40,019 bases of DNA from an uncultured Roseiflexaceae bacterium (GCA_903889425.1 CAISXI010000172.1:1-40019); one strand, 5' to 3'; shown: positions 8,935 through 18,148, counted from the first letter of the stretch. Translations and numbers: made by a program. Notes: a model not told the origin generated them from the letters alone.

Positions 8935-10047
8935 GTGTATACCTTAGCCAAAAAATTGAATTCACTCCAAAGTCGCGTCATTATATGGATTTTAATTGCC
9001 GTGATTCCAATACTTGTGTTGACGTCAATTTGGGTTTATCTTTTCCTAAATTATTTTTATAGTCATTATGCGATTACCCCTCTAGAAGCTGATGTTGTAC
9101 CACAATCAATTAATTCTACACAGCCCTTAGTACGCGAAACACTCATCGCGTGGGGGATTTTATTAGGGATTGTTAGTGCCTATATCGGTATTATCTATGG
9201 TATTGCACAAAAACGCATGCAACAACTATTACTCCGCTTTAATCCCAACACAACGATGCCCAATGATATCCAATCATCAAAAAACAATCTGGACTTCCCT
9301 GTAGATATACTCCAAGTTATTAATTCTATTGCAAATCTCAACACCGAAACCGAACAAAAACTCAACCAATATCAACAAATTAACGCAAATATGACTCATG
9401 AATTACGTAGTCCACTGCATACTATTGGGTTGACCATCGAAAGCATCCGTGAAGGTCTCATCGCCCCCACCCCCCAGATGTTTGCGATTTTGTATAACGA
9501 AGTCCAGCGCATCCATCGACTCGTCGAAGACATGCGCACACTGTCCCTCATCGACATCCACAAATTTCCACTCCACTGTCAACCAACGCCATTACACGAC
9601 ATCGTGCACCATGTGGTCATCACCAAATCACTCCTCGCCCAACAAAACGACATTCAGCTCACCACCACTGCGCTACCACCAACCACGCTATCGATTGATC
9701 CCGATCGAATCATGCAAGTACTCGCAAATATTCTCGATAATGCTATCCGCCATAGCGCACCAGGTGATACGATTTCGCTTCAATATGCGGTTCAATCAGA
9801 CACTGTCACTATCCACATATGCGATACCGGCACGGGGATTACCGCCAGTGATATCCCCTTTCTGTTTACCCGGTTTTATCGAGGCACGACCCCCAAAGGC
9901 CAAGGATCTGGACTCGGTTTAGCGATTGCCCATGCCATCATCACCGCCCATGGTGGCAACATCACTATCGAGTCAGTCGTCGATCAGGGTACCACCGTCA
10001 GCATCCAGTTACCACGTGAATATACTGAATCGCAAAGTTCTACCTAA
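8935..10047 (+). CDS. Membrane sensor histidine kinase (system 2)
   Basis: This 370-residue kinase uses a GTG start; AAGGGA at 8924-8929 lies just upstream, and the nearby ATG at 8930 is in another frame. Transmembrane helices at about 17-42 and 69-91 enclose a short extracytoplasmic loop of only about 25 residues, so sensing is probably in or at the membrane. HisKA has His155 in NMTHELRSPL. The HATPase domain has NILDNAIRHS, DTGTGITASD, LFTRFYRG and GSGLGLAIAHAII. It pairs with the regulator 15 nt upstream. It resembles the first kinase in its catalytic half but has a shorter sensor and little HAMP, which suggests duplication followed by divergence of input. Confidence 0.9.
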   Translation: MYTLAKKLNSLQSRVIIWILIAVIPILVLTSIWVYLFLNYFYSHYAITPLEADVVPQSINSTQPLVRETLIAWGILLGIVSAYIGIIYGIAQKRMQQLLLRFNPNTTMPNDIQSSKNNLDFPVDILQVINSIANLNTETEQKLNQYQQINANMTHELRSPLHTIGLTIESIREGLIAPTPQMFAILYNEVQRIHRLVEDMRTLSLIDIHKFPLHCQPTPLHDIVHHVVITKSLLAQQNDIQLTTTALPPTTLSIDPDRIMQVLANILDNAIRHSAPGDTISLQYAVQSDTVTIHICDTGTGITASDIPFLFTRFYRGTTPKGQGSGLGLAIAHAIITAHGGNITIESVVDQGTTVSIQLPREYTESQSST

Positions 10048-10163
10048 AACCACTATCAAAAACCCCGCTTTCCATTATCACAATCATCATCCCACACCAC
10101 TATTTTTGACAAAACAGGCGCTATTTCGTGCATAAAACAGATTAAATGAGTTTTCGATTTCGC

Positions 10164-10205
10164 CAAACAACTAGAGTTGTTGATTCGATGAGTGCATGCT
10201 AGAAT
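10164..10205 (+). promoter_or_regulatory. Promoter of the plus-strand sugar-acid operon
   Basis: TTGTTG (10177-10182), a 17-bp spacer and TAGAAT (10200-10205) with the extended TGC before it make a good sigma-70-type promoter, about 85 nt before the ATG at 10290. The dyad AACAACTAGAGTTGTT (10166-10181) overlaps the -35 and is a candidate operator, perhaps for the GntR-family regulator encoded within the operon (inference). Confidence 0.6.
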
Positions 10206-10289
10206 GGCGTTAGATTGCTGATAGCCTGCACCCAAAGTCATTAAATCACCTGTATGACAGGGTCATTACACAACGAAGTGAGTCACATC

Positions 10290-13200
10290 ATGGGCGATAG
10301 TGCACGAATCTGGAGCGAAGTCGTATCCATTCCCACCTACGGGATTGGCGAGCCGCTCAAGCAACCGTTGTTTTTGCATCAACGGGTCTATCAAGGCAGT
10401 AGTGGCGTTGTTTATCCATACCCGGTGATAGACCGTGTCTTTGACGAAAAAAAAGACCAAAGCTACACGGCTGTTTTTCTCGAAAATCAGTACCTCAAAA
10501 TTATGATTTTGCCCGAGTTGGGTGGGCGTGTGCAGATGGCCCTCGACAAAACCAATAACTACCACTTCGTCTATTACAACCAAGTCATCAAACCCGCCTT
10601 GGTGGGGTTGACGGGACCGTGGATCTCGGGGGGTATCGAGTTCAACTGGCCGCAACACCACCGCCCCAGCACCTTTTTGCCCGTCGACTGGCGTATCGTC
10701 AGCAACGACGATGGGAGCGTGACCTTGTGGTGTAGCGAAGTCGAGCAGATGTTTTTTACCAAGGGCATGCATGGCTTTACGTTGCACCCCGACAAAGCGG
10801 TGCTCCAGATTGATGTGCAACTGAGCAATCGCACTAGCGAGCCGCAGACGTTTTTGTGGTGGGCCAATCCAGCGGTGCATGTCAACGACGAATATCAATC
10901 GGTATTCCCCCCCGATGTGCATGCGGTGATGGATCATGGCAAGCGTGACGTCAGCGAATTCCCCATCGCCAAGGGTACCTACTACAAAGTCGATTATGCC
11001 CCCGGTACTGATATTTCGCGCTACAAAAACATCCCTGTGCCCACCTCGTACATGGCCTATCATTCCGATTACGACTTTGTGGGCAACTACGACCATTCGC
11101 GTCAAGCCGGCATGATGCATGTAGCCAACCATCATCTGGTGCCCGGCAAGAAACAATGGACGTGGGGCAATAGTGACTTTGGGCAAATGTGGGACCGTCA
11201 GCTGACAGACGAGGACGGCCCGTACATTGAATTGATGTGTGGCGCATTCACCGACAACCAGCCCGATTTTTCATGGCTGATGCCCGGCGAAGAAAAACGC
11301 TTCCAACAAAACTTCATGCCCTACAAAAACATCGGCCCCGCCAGCAACGCCAATACCGATGCCGTCGTCCATTTGCATGTGACCCAAGACGTCGCGCATA
11401 TAGGCGTATACGTCTCGAGCCCACTCAATTGTCGTGTCACGCTCCATCACAAGGGCAATCTGCTCTGGCAACGCGAATTACCGTTGTCACCCACGATTAC
11501 CTTGAGCGAACAAGTCCCGTTGCCAGCAGACAGCGCCGACCACGAATTGACGCTACGAGTCACCAATCGTCTCGATGAGCGCCAGCTCATCAGCTATACG
11601 CCACCCCGCGAACGGAGCAACGAGATTCCGGCGCCAGCCACCCCGGCCGCCAATCCCAGCGATATTACCGGCAGCGATGAATTGTTTCTCAATGGTTTGC
11701 ACCTCGAGCAATACCGCCACGCCACCTACCACCCCGAAGATTACTACATGGAAGCGTTACGGCGTGACCCGTACGACAGTCGCTGCAACAACGCCATGGG
11801 CTTGTTGTTGTTGCGCCGGGGCGATTTTGCGGCAGCCGAGCAGTTCTTCCGGCGCGCCATCAGCCGCCTCACCAGTCGCAACCCCAACCCCTACGATGGC
11901 GAGGCTTATTACAACCTCGGGTTAGCGTTACGCTATCAATCTCGCCTCGACGATGCCATCGATGCCTTTTATAAAGCGACCTGGAATGCAGCCTGGCAAG
12001 ATTCAGCCTTTTTTGAGCTGGCCTGTATTGCGGGGTGCCAACAACAATTACCCCAAGCGCTCGACTTGGCCCGCCAAGCCTTGCGCCGCAACTGGAGTCA
12101 CCACCGCGCCCGCTTCGTCGAAATCAGCCTACTGCGCCGGCTCGGACGCCGTGATGAGGCGATTGCCAGTTGCAATGTAGCCTTGCAACTCGACCCGATG
12201 GATGCCGGCGCCGCCAATGAATTGGTACAACTCAGCGAATCAACCACGATTGCCGAATCGTTGCGCTGGGACATCCCCAAATTCGAAGCCGTCGCCCTCG
12301 ATTATTTTGCCTGTGGCGACTACGACATGGCCCTCGGTATGTGCACTATGGCGCCACAGTACGGTCCCATGTTGCACTACTTGGCCGCCTGGATGCATGC
12401 CCTACGCGGCACCCCTGCGACTGCCAACACCGACGAACAGACCGGGGCCAGCACACTGACTGATTGGGTCCAAGAATCGTTACGAGTGGCGCGCTTGCGC
12501 ACCATTGATTGGTGCTTTCCCCATCGGCTCATCCATGTGCCCATGTTGCAATTTGCCATGCAACACTACCCCGCCGATGGTAATGCCGCCTATCTACTCG
12601 GTAATTTTTGGTATGCCCACCAGATGCCCGACCGCGCCATCGAATGCTGGCAACATGCAGTGCAGTACACCCCCGACAACGCCGTGGCGTGGCGCAATCT
12701 CGGCTTGGCCTATGTCAACCACCACCAAGACATGTCTGCAGGACATACCGCATACCAACGAGCGCTTGCACTCAGTCCTAACGATGCCCGTTTGTTGTAC
12801 GAAGCCGACCAGCTGGCCCAAATCAGTGGCGGCGATCCTAGTGCACGACTCAGCCACCTCGCCAACAATTTGGCGCTGGTGCTCGAGCGTGATGATTTGA
12901 CGATTTCGTATGTGACACTCCTCAATATCCATGGGCGGCATGCCGAGGCCCTCGATATATTAACCACACGCATGTTTCATCCGTGGGAGGGTGGCGAAGG
13001 GCGTGTGGCAGCCCAACACACCATCGCCATCATTGGCCTGGCTGAACAAGCCATGCAGGCAGGGCAGTTTGACGAAGCAATTACGTTGTTGCACCGGGCC
13101 ATCAATTACCCCGTCAACCTCGGTGAAGGCAAACTCCCTGGCGCCAACGAAAACAACTTGCATTACTTGATGGGGGTGGCCTATACGGCCCTCGGCGATC

Positions 13201-13610
13201 ATGCGGCGGCAACGCAGGCGTGGCAATTGGCCACCCGTGGCGATAGCCAACCAACATCGGCGATTTATTACAACGACCAGCCACCCGACATGATTTTTTA
13301 TCAGGGCCTAGCCTGGCGCCGGTTGGGGGACAATGCACGCGCCGAGGCGATATTCCAGCGCTTGTGTGCGTATGGCCACACCCATGCCGACGACCAGATT
13401 CGTACCGATTATTTCGCGGTGTCACTGCCGAGTTTCTTGGTGTTTAATGACGACCCCACCCTGCGCAATCACCTCCATTGTCTGTACATGCAAGCCTTGG
13501 GCAGATTGGGATTGGCGCATCCAGATGCGGTAATCGCCTTTGATGCATTGCTCGCACGTGATGCCCATCACCAAGGCGCCCGCTACCATCGCGACTTTCG
13601 CCATTGCTAA
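10290..13610 (+). CDS. DUF5107 domain plus tetratricopeptide-repeat protein
   Basis: A protein of 1106 residues. The first about 380 residues match the DUF5107 type, a mutarotase-like beta-sandwich (PELGGRVQMALDKT, FNWPQHHRPS, SNRTSEPQTFLWWANPAVHV, GTWGNSDFGQMWDRQ-like region). A linker domain of about 90 residues follows. From about residue 475 on there are many TPR helices (YYNLGLALRYQSRLDDAIDAF, NAVAWRNLGLAYV, HYLMGVAYTALGDHAAATQAW). No signal peptide is present. Proteins of this build occur in polysaccharide and sugar-acid clusters of several phyla, but the function is not established; a carbohydrate-binding or carbohydrate-epimerising scaffold is plausible. The ATG at 10290 has a weak GAAGTGAG 9 nt upstream; an in-frame ATG at 10254 has no RBS but cannot be excluded. 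It is the first gene of the operon; the next starts 92 nt later. Confidence 0.8.
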   Translation: MGDSARIWSEVVSIPTYGIGEPLKQPLFLHQRVYQGSSGVVYPYPVIDRVFDEKKDQSYTAVFLENQYLKIMILPELGGRVQMALDKTNNYHFVYYNQVIKPALVGLTGPWISGGIEFNWPQHHRPSTFLPVDWRIVSNDDGSVTLWCSEVEQMFFTKGMHGFTLHPDKAVLQIDVQLSNRTSEPQTFLWWANPAVHVNDEYQSVFPPDVHAVMDHGKRDVSEFPIAKGTYYKVDYAPGTDISRYKNIPVPTSYMAYHSDYDFVGNYDHSRQAGMMHVANHHLVPGKKQWTWGNSDFGQMWDRQLTDEDGPYIELMCGAFTDNQPDFSWLMPGEEKRFQQNFMPYKNIGPASNANTDAVVHLHVTQDVAHIGVYVSSPLNCRVTLHHKGNLLWQRELPLSPTITLSEQVPLPADSADHELTLRVTNRLDERQLISYTPPRERSNEIPAPATPAANPSDITGSDELFLNGLHLEQYRHATYHPEDYYMEALRRDPYDSRCNNAMGLLLLRRGDFAAAEQFFRRAISRLTSRNPNPYDGEAYYNLGLALRYQSRLDDAIDAFYKATWNAAWQDSAFFELACIAGCQQQLPQALDLARQALRRNWSHHRARFVEISLLRRLGRRDEAIASCNVALQLDPMDAGAANELVQLSESTTIAESLRWDIPKFEAVALDYFACGDYDMALGMCTMAPQYGPMLHYLAAWMHALRGTPATANTDEQTGASTLTDWVQESLRVARLRTIDWCFPHRLIHVPMLQFAMQHYPADGNAAYLLGNFWYAHQMPDRAIECWQHAVQYTPDNAVAWRNLGLAYVNHHQDMSAGHTAYQRALALSPNDARLLYEADQLAQISGGDPSARLSHLANNLALVLERDDLTISYVTLLNIHGRHAEALDILTTRMFHPWEGGEGRVAAQHTIAIIGLAEQAMQAGQFDEAITLLHRAINYPVNLGEGKLPGANENNLHYLMGVAYTALGDHAAATQAWQLATRGDSQPTSAIYYNDQPPDMIFYQGLAWRRLGDNARAEAIFQRLCAYGHTHADDQIRTDYFAVSLPSFLVFNDDPTLRNHLHCLYMQALGRLGLAHPDAVIAFDALLARDAHHQGARYHRDFRHC

Positions 13611-13702
13611 GCTGTCAAAAACAATCCCGTACGCCTGCCAGTCAACGTTGATATTGCCCGTTCAGCCGCGATAAACATCGCAACACGATAAAGGAATTAC
13701 CC

Positions 13703-15361
13703 ATGTTACACCGTCTGCGCTTAGGAATTATGTTGAGTCTCGTGGTGTTGCTGATAGCGTGTGGCAGTACACCAGCCGCCACCGAACCTACCGCCACGAC
13801 GGTTGACGCCACCACCGTCGCCACCACCGCACCGGCCGAAGCCACCGCCACCACCGCACCGGCTGAGGCCACTGCCACCACCGCACCGGCTGAGGCCACT
13901 GCCACCACCGCACCTGCCGAGGCCACTGCCACCACCGCACCTGCCGAGGCCACCGCCACTACCGCACCGGCAGAGGCCACCGCCACCACCGCACCGGCCG
14001 AAGCCACCGCCACTACCGCACCGGCCGAGGCCACCGCCACTACCGCACCCGTCGGAGTCACCATTGATACCACGCCACGCCAACCGATTTCGAGCGGACC
14101 AACCTTGCTCGATAGTCGCATCGATGTGCGCCGGGTCACTAGTGTACCGGTCAACAGCATTCGTTTGGTCTATGACGGCACCACGAGTAGTTTGTTGATA
14201 CTCACGATGAACGATGGTCTGCAACGCATCAATCCTAGCGATGGCAAAAAAACCATCGTTGCGAGCACCGCCGAAATGATGGGCGCTGCGGTACCAGGCG
14301 GGCTGGCTGTCGCCAATGATGGTACCGTCTATGTGGTTGGCAATGAAGCCGTCAAAACGATGACCAAAGCAGTCATTCGCCGTGGTCGCCCAAATGGGGC
14401 AAAGTATAGCTGGGAAACCGTCGCAAGTACCGAAGCCTACCCCCGGAGCGATACCCCCTTTGACCACTTGTTCAACGGTATCGTCGTCAGCAACAAATGG
14501 ATTTATGTCAGTAGTGGTTCACGTACCGACCATGGTGAAGTCGAATCCCAAAACGGCACGTTTGCTGATTTACGTGAAGCAGCCCTGACCTCCCGCATGT
14601 ATCGCTTTGCTATCGACAGCAAAGATATCGTCCTCAAAAACGACGAGGCCGCGGTAGAACCCTACGTCTATGCCCGGGGCTTCCGCAACGCCTATGACCC
14701 CGCATTTGCCCCCAATGGCGAATTATTTGTGGGCGACAATGGACCTGATGCCGATTTGCCAGACGAACTCAATTGGGTACGCCAAGGCGGCCATTTCGGC
14801 TTCCCCTGGCGCTTTGGTGATATCGACAACCCACAGCGTGACCCCGCCTACGACCCCGCCAAAGACCTGCGCCTCCAGCCAGATTTCACGGCCGTCCAAA
14901 TCGGTGCCTATCGCAATGACCCCAGCTACCCGGCTGCACCCGGCAAATTCCTCGACCCCATCATCAATCAAGGACCAGCCGCCACCAACTACCGCGGTGC
15001 CGATGGTAAATCGTATGATGCCGCCCAAGAAGGCAAAACACTGGCTGGGTTGACACCCCACCGATCGCCCCTCGGGTTGGTGTTTGCCGATCAAACCTTC
15101 CCCAAGAGCTGGCAAGGTGCGGGCAAGACCCTCAACGGATTTCTGTTGAGCTGGGGCGCAGCGGGTGGCACATTACCTGATCGGGGCCAAGACATGCTGG
15201 CATTGCAACTCAGCAAAAGCGGCAACAACTACACCATGACCGCCCGCCAGATCGTGCGTGATTTACGCAATCCCATCGATAGTGCCATTGTGGATGACAA
15301 AATCTACGTCCTCGAATTCGGCGATAAAGTGGCAATCTGGGAATTTACCTTCCACGAATAG
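13703..15361 (+). CDS. Lipoprotein PQQ-dependent glucose/sorbosone dehydrogenase-like protein
   Basis: The 552-residue protein begins with a lipoprotein signal (MLHRLRLGIMLSLVVLLIAC, lipobox LIAC, Cys20), so it is anchored outside the cytoplasmic membrane. A linker of eight nine-residue APAEATATT units follows, then a six-bladed propeller of the GSDH family (about 140-550): ARGFRNAYDPAFAPNGELFVGDNG, with its DELNWVRQGGHFGFPW continuation, is the family hallmark. Enzymes of this family oxidise aldoses to lactones with PQQ, though many members have unproven cofactor use and no PQQ genes are seen here. AAGGAA lies 7 nt before the ATG. It sits second in the operon, 20 nt before the GntR regulator, and its lactone product would suit the lactonase gene at 18199. 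Function is an inference from family. Confidence 0.8.
   Translation: MLHRLRLGIMLSLVVLLIACGSTPAATEPTATTVDATTVATTAPAEATATTAPAEATATTAPAEATATTAPAEATATTAPAEATATTAPAEATATTAPAEATATTAPAEATATTAPVGVTIDTTPRQPISSGPTLLDSRIDVRRVTSVPVNSIRLVYDGTTSSLLILTMNDGLQRINPSDGKKTIVASTAEMMGAAVPGGLAVANDGTVYVVGNEAVKTMTKAVIRRGRPNGAKYSWETVASTEAYPRSDTPFDHLFNGIVVSNKWIYVSSGSRTDHGEVESQNGTFADLREAALTSRMYRFAIDSKDIVLKNDEAAVEPYVYARGFRNAYDPAFAPNGELFVGDNGPDADLPDELNWVRQGGHFGFPWRFGDIDNPQRDPAYDPAKDLRLQPDFTAVQIGAYRNDPSYPAAPGKFLDPIINQGPAATNYRGADGKSYDAAQEGKTLAGLTPHRSPLGLVFADQTFPKSWQGAGKTLNGFLLSWGAAGGTLPDRGQDMLALQLSKSGNNYTMTARQIVRDLRNPIDSAIVDDKIYVLEFGDKVAIWEFTFHE
13829..14044 (+). repeat. Coding tandem repeat, 27-bp unit x8
   Basis: Eight consecutive 27-bp units (variants of GCACCGGCYGARGCCACYGCCACYACC) encode APAEATATT. 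Amino-acid identity is complete while third positions differ, which points to selection on the peptide linker as well as duplication. Confidence 0.9.
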
Positions 15362-15381
15362 TAGCGCAGTAGTAGGGTATT

Positions 15382-16104
15382 ATGCCGCAGCGTATCACTG
15401 ACAATTCACGCTTAAGCCGCAACGGGCATATTTTTGGCTCATTGCTGAGTGAGCTCCAACAGCGCATCCGCAAAGGAGAATGGCAACCTGGTAGCCATTT
15501 ACCCAGCATTACGCATTTGGCACACTCGTTTGGCGTGAGTACCGGGTCAGTGCGTGAGGCACTCCGTTCGCTCCAATCGCTGGGGATGGTGCGGATCGAA
15601 CACGGGCGGGGGGTAATTGTCATTAGTAATCAAATTGATGAGGATGTTCAACAACCCCAAAGCAACCCAACCATCGCCAATGTGGTGGCATTAGCTGAAG
15701 CGCGGCGACTCATCGAACCAGAGCTCGCCGCCCTGGCGGCCGAACGGGGTAGCGATATCGAATTAACTGAAGTCTTACAACTTGCCATTACCATGGAACA
15801 ACATGTCGTGGCGGGGCTTGATTTCGGCGAATCCGATACCGCATTCCATCATGCAATTGCAAATGCAGCCCATAACCCGGTCTTGAGTCAGATGATGCTC
15901 AGCATGCACGATCTTTTTTTGTTGAGTCGCCAATTTACCAGCAAAGAAGCAGGTATGACCGATCGCGCCGTGCGTTATCATCGCTTGATTGCCGATGCGA
16001 TTCAAACCCGTAATGCATCACAAGCGCGTTTGCTGATGCTGGCCCACATGAATGACGCCTTCGGCAGTGTGCTTGCGATTGAAGCCAAGCAGCAGACTCC
16101 GTAA
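15382..16104 (+). CDS. GntR-family regulator, FadR/FCD subfamily
   Basis: A 240-residue transcription factor. The N-terminal winged helix (about 15-85) reads LQQRIRKGEWQPGSHLPSIT then FGVSTGSVREALRSLQSLGMVRIEHGRGVIV, which is the GntR signature. The C-terminal all-helical FCD domain (about 100-235) includes EARRLIEPELAALAAERG and FHHAIANAAHNPVLSQMM, whose Asp/His residues usually bind a metal and a carboxylate effector. Regulators of this group commonly sense sugar acids (uronates, aldonates), which fits the genes downstream. It lies 20 nt after the dehydrogenase and 28 nt before the SDR gene, so it is co-transcribed and may autoregulate. It may also act on the minus-strand cluster; both ideas are inference. 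Confidence 0.88.
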   Translation: MPQRITDNSRLSRNGHIFGSLLSELQQRIRKGEWQPGSHLPSITHLAHSFGVSTGSVREALRSLQSLGMVRIEHGRGVIVISNQIDEDVQQPQSNPTIANVVALAEARRLIEPELAALAAERGSDIELTEVLQLAITMEQHVVAGLDFGESDTAFHHAIANAAHNPVLSQMMLSMHDLFLLSRQFTSKEAGMTDRAVRYHRLIADAIQTRNASQARLLMLAHMNDAFGSVLAIEAKQQTP

Positions 16105-16132
16105 TTTTTTTGTAGAGAGAGAGTAAGTTCCC

Positions 16133-16960
16133 ATGCGTATTGCAGTAACTGGGGGGAATGGCGACTTGGCCCGGGTGCTCATCCCCATGCTGGTGGCCCA
16201 AGGGCACGAGGTCAAAAGCCTCGACCGCACCTTGCCCCCCCGCACCAGTGACAATCCCCTTCCTGCCCATGCCGTGGTGGTTGACACCACCGATTATGGG
16301 CAAGTCGTGGCAGCCCTCGCTGGCTGTGACGGTATTATTCACCTCGCCGCCCATCGCTCACCCATGCAAGCCCCTGACCATGTCGTCTATCACGACAACA
16401 CCGTCAGTAGCTACCATGTCTTGCTCGCCGCCGAAACACTCGGCATCCGCAATGTCTGTATGGCCTCGAGCATCAACGCCATCGGGGGTGTGTTTAGCAA
16501 AGCTCCCCGCTACGACTACCTGCCGCTCGACGAACTCCACCCCTGCTATGCCGAAGATTCATATAGCCAATCAAAATGGGTGCTTGAACTCCAAGGTGAG
16601 GCCTTTGCCCGCCGTCGCACCGATGTCGCCATTAGTAGCCTGCGCTTCCACGGGATTACCTCCCGTGAAAACGCCATGACCTACTGGGCCCACAACGCCG
16701 CTGGTATCAAGCACCTCTGGGGCTATGTCGACCCCAAAGCCGCTGCCCGTGCCTGTATCGCCGCCATGAACGTCACCTGGACTGGCCACCACGTCTTTTA
16801 TATCGTCGCACCTGACGTCGCCAGTGATGTTGCCAGCGAAACCCTCGCCGCCACCAATTACCCCAACGCAACGCACAAACCCCAGCTCACCGGCACCATG
16901 GGATTTTTTGATTGTAGCAAAGCTGCCAATCTGCTTGGTTGGCACCATAACGAGGAGTAG
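16133..16960 (+). CDS. NAD-dependent SDR, uronate-dehydrogenase-like (copy 1)
   Basis: The 275-residue extended SDR has the nucleotide-binding GGNGDLA (7-13), an acidic residue ending strand 2 (Asp31), the IIHLAA strand, Ser112/Ser113 in MASSINAIGG and the catalytic Tyr144-x3-Lys148 in YSQSKW. Its size and the ASSINAIGG region resemble uronate dehydrogenase, which oxidises D-glucuronate or D-galacturonate to the aldaro-lactone with NAD. UDP-sugar epimerases are usually longer (310-350 residues). It is followed after only 5 nt by a galactonate-dehydratase-like enolase and later by a lactonase, which supports a role in oxidative sugar-acid breakdown. It is clearly paralogous to the minus-strand SDR at 25788-26609 (shared ASSINAIG, YDYLP..ELHP, SKW..ELQG). 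Substrate is inferred. Confidence 0.8.
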   Translation: MRIAVTGGNGDLARVLIPMLVAQGHEVKSLDRTLPPRTSDNPLPAHAVVVDTTDYGQVVAALAGCDGIIHLAAHRSPMQAPDHVVYHDNTVSSYHVLLAAETLGIRNVCMASSINAIGGVFSKAPRYDYLPLDELHPCYAEDSYSQSKWVLELQGEAFARRRTDVAISSLRFHGITSRENAMTYWAHNAAGIKHLWGYVDPKAAARACIAAMNVTWTGHHVFYIVAPDVASDVASETLAATNYPNATHKPQLTGTMGFFDCSKAANLLGWHHNEE

Positions 16961-16965
16961 TTTTC

Positions 16966-18138
16966 ATGAAAATCACTGACATCAAGTGTTATCCATTGTG
17001 GATTGGCACACGCAATCAGCTCGTCATCAAAATCGAAACCGATGAGGGCATTTATGGCCTTGGCGAATCAGGCCTCAGTGGCCGTGAATTGGCCGTCATG
17101 GGGGCAGTCAACCACTTCCGCGAGTTTTTGATTGGCCAAAACCCCATGCACATGGGACGCATCTGGCAAGAACTCTACCGCAGCCAATACTTCGAAGGTG
17201 GCCGCGTATTGACCGCCGCCCAAAGTGCCATTGACATTGCCTTGTATGACATCGCCGGCAAGGCCCTCGGCGTCCCCGTCCATCAACTCCTCGGTGGCCA
17301 ACACCGCAATCACATCCCCTGCTTTGTCACCACTAGTGGCTCGACTCCTGACGAAATGTTGGCGAGTGCCCAATTGCTCTGGGATCACGGCTGGCGCGTC
17401 ATCCGCACCGGCATGCTCTCCCCCCGCAACCACGGCGAGGGAATTTTCGAGCCCCGCGAGACGATTGGCATCACCGCCAAAACCCTCATCAAAATCCGCG
17501 AAACATTGGGCGATGAGCTGACGCTTGGCATCGACTACCATCACCGCTTATCCCTGGCCGAAACGGCGTCGTTCTGCCAGCGCATGCCCGTCGGCACCAT
17601 CGACTTCATCGAAGAACCAATGCGTGACGAAAGCCCCGAAGCCTACGAAGCCTTGCGCAAAATGACCCCCGTCCCCTTTGCCGTGGGCGAAGAATTCGCC
17701 AGCAAATGGCAATTTGCCCCCTTCATCGAACGCCATCTGACCGACTTTGCCCGCCTCGACATCTGTAATGTGGGCGGATTCACTGAATCAATGAAGGTCG
17801 CTGGGTGGGCCGAAACACACTATATTGACTTGATGCCCCACAACCCACTCGGGCCCGTCTGCACTGCCGCCACCATTCATCTCGCCGCTGCAGTACCGAA
17901 TTTTGCCTGGCTCGAAGTACGGGTATCTCCCAGTGAAAACCTCTACAAGGGCGACGGCATCAACGACGTCGATGTCATCTTCCCCGTCAATCCCAAGCTC
18001 AACGGTAACGCCTTTGATGTGCCCCAAGCCCCAGGCTTGGGCATCGAATTCGACGAAGAGACCGCCAAAAAACACACCTGGAAGTTCTGGGAAGCACCCC
18101 ACCTCCGTCGCCGTGATGGCTCAGTCACCAACTGGTAA
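16966..18138 (+). CDS. Enolase-superfamily sugar-acid dehydratase, galactonate-dehydratase-like
   Basis: The 390-residue protein starts MKITDIKCYPLWIG and has the MR-type N-terminal cap (about 1-115) and barrel. Visible metal ligands are Asp190 (GIDYHHR), Glu216 or 217 (FIEEPM) and Glu242 (VGEEF). The DxH pair Asp190/His192 and His292 in PHNPLGP match the Asp-x-His and His of D-galactonate dehydratase (DgoD). The second-strand KxK base motif of mandelate racemase is not seen (WRVIRTG), also as in the DgoD group. Such enzymes remove water from an aldonate to give a 2-keto-3-deoxy acid. GAGGAG lies 9 nt before the ATG, and the gene follows the SDR by 5 nt. The true substrate (galactonate, an aldarate or another acid) cannot be read from sequence. 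Confidence 0.8.
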   Translation: MKITDIKCYPLWIGTRNQLVIKIETDEGIYGLGESGLSGRELAVMGAVNHFREFLIGQNPMHMGRIWQELYRSQYFEGGRVLTAAQSAIDIALYDIAGKALGVPVHQLLGGQHRNHIPCFVTTSGSTPDEMLASAQLLWDHGWRVIRTGMLSPRNHGEGIFEPRETIGITAKTLIKIRETLGDELTLGIDYHHRLSLAETASFCQRMPVGTIDFIEEPMRDESPEAYEALRKMTPVPFAVGEEFASKWQFAPFIERHLTDFARLDICNVGGFTESMKVAGWAETHYIDLMPHNPLGPVCTAATIHLAAAVPNFAWLEVRVSPSENLYKGDGINDVDVIFPVNPKLNGNAFDVPQAPGLGIEFDEETAKKHTWKFWEAPHLRRRDGSVTNW

Positions 18139-18148
18139 TTGGCATACG

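Noticed and set aside
10254-10289. Longer start for the DUF5107-TPR gene
   Set aside because: No Shine-Dalgarno precedes the ATG at 10254, while the ATG at 10290 has a weak one; the choice is only moderately sure.
13721-14467. Minus-strand frame rich in Gly, Cys and Arg repeats
   Set aside because: It is the reverse reading of the APAEATATT repeat; the lipoprotein signal and GSDH propeller support the plus strand.
16133-16960. UDP-glucose 4-epimerase
   Set aside because: The protein is too short (275 residues) and sits with an aldonate dehydratase and a lactonase; uronate dehydrogenase fits size and context better.
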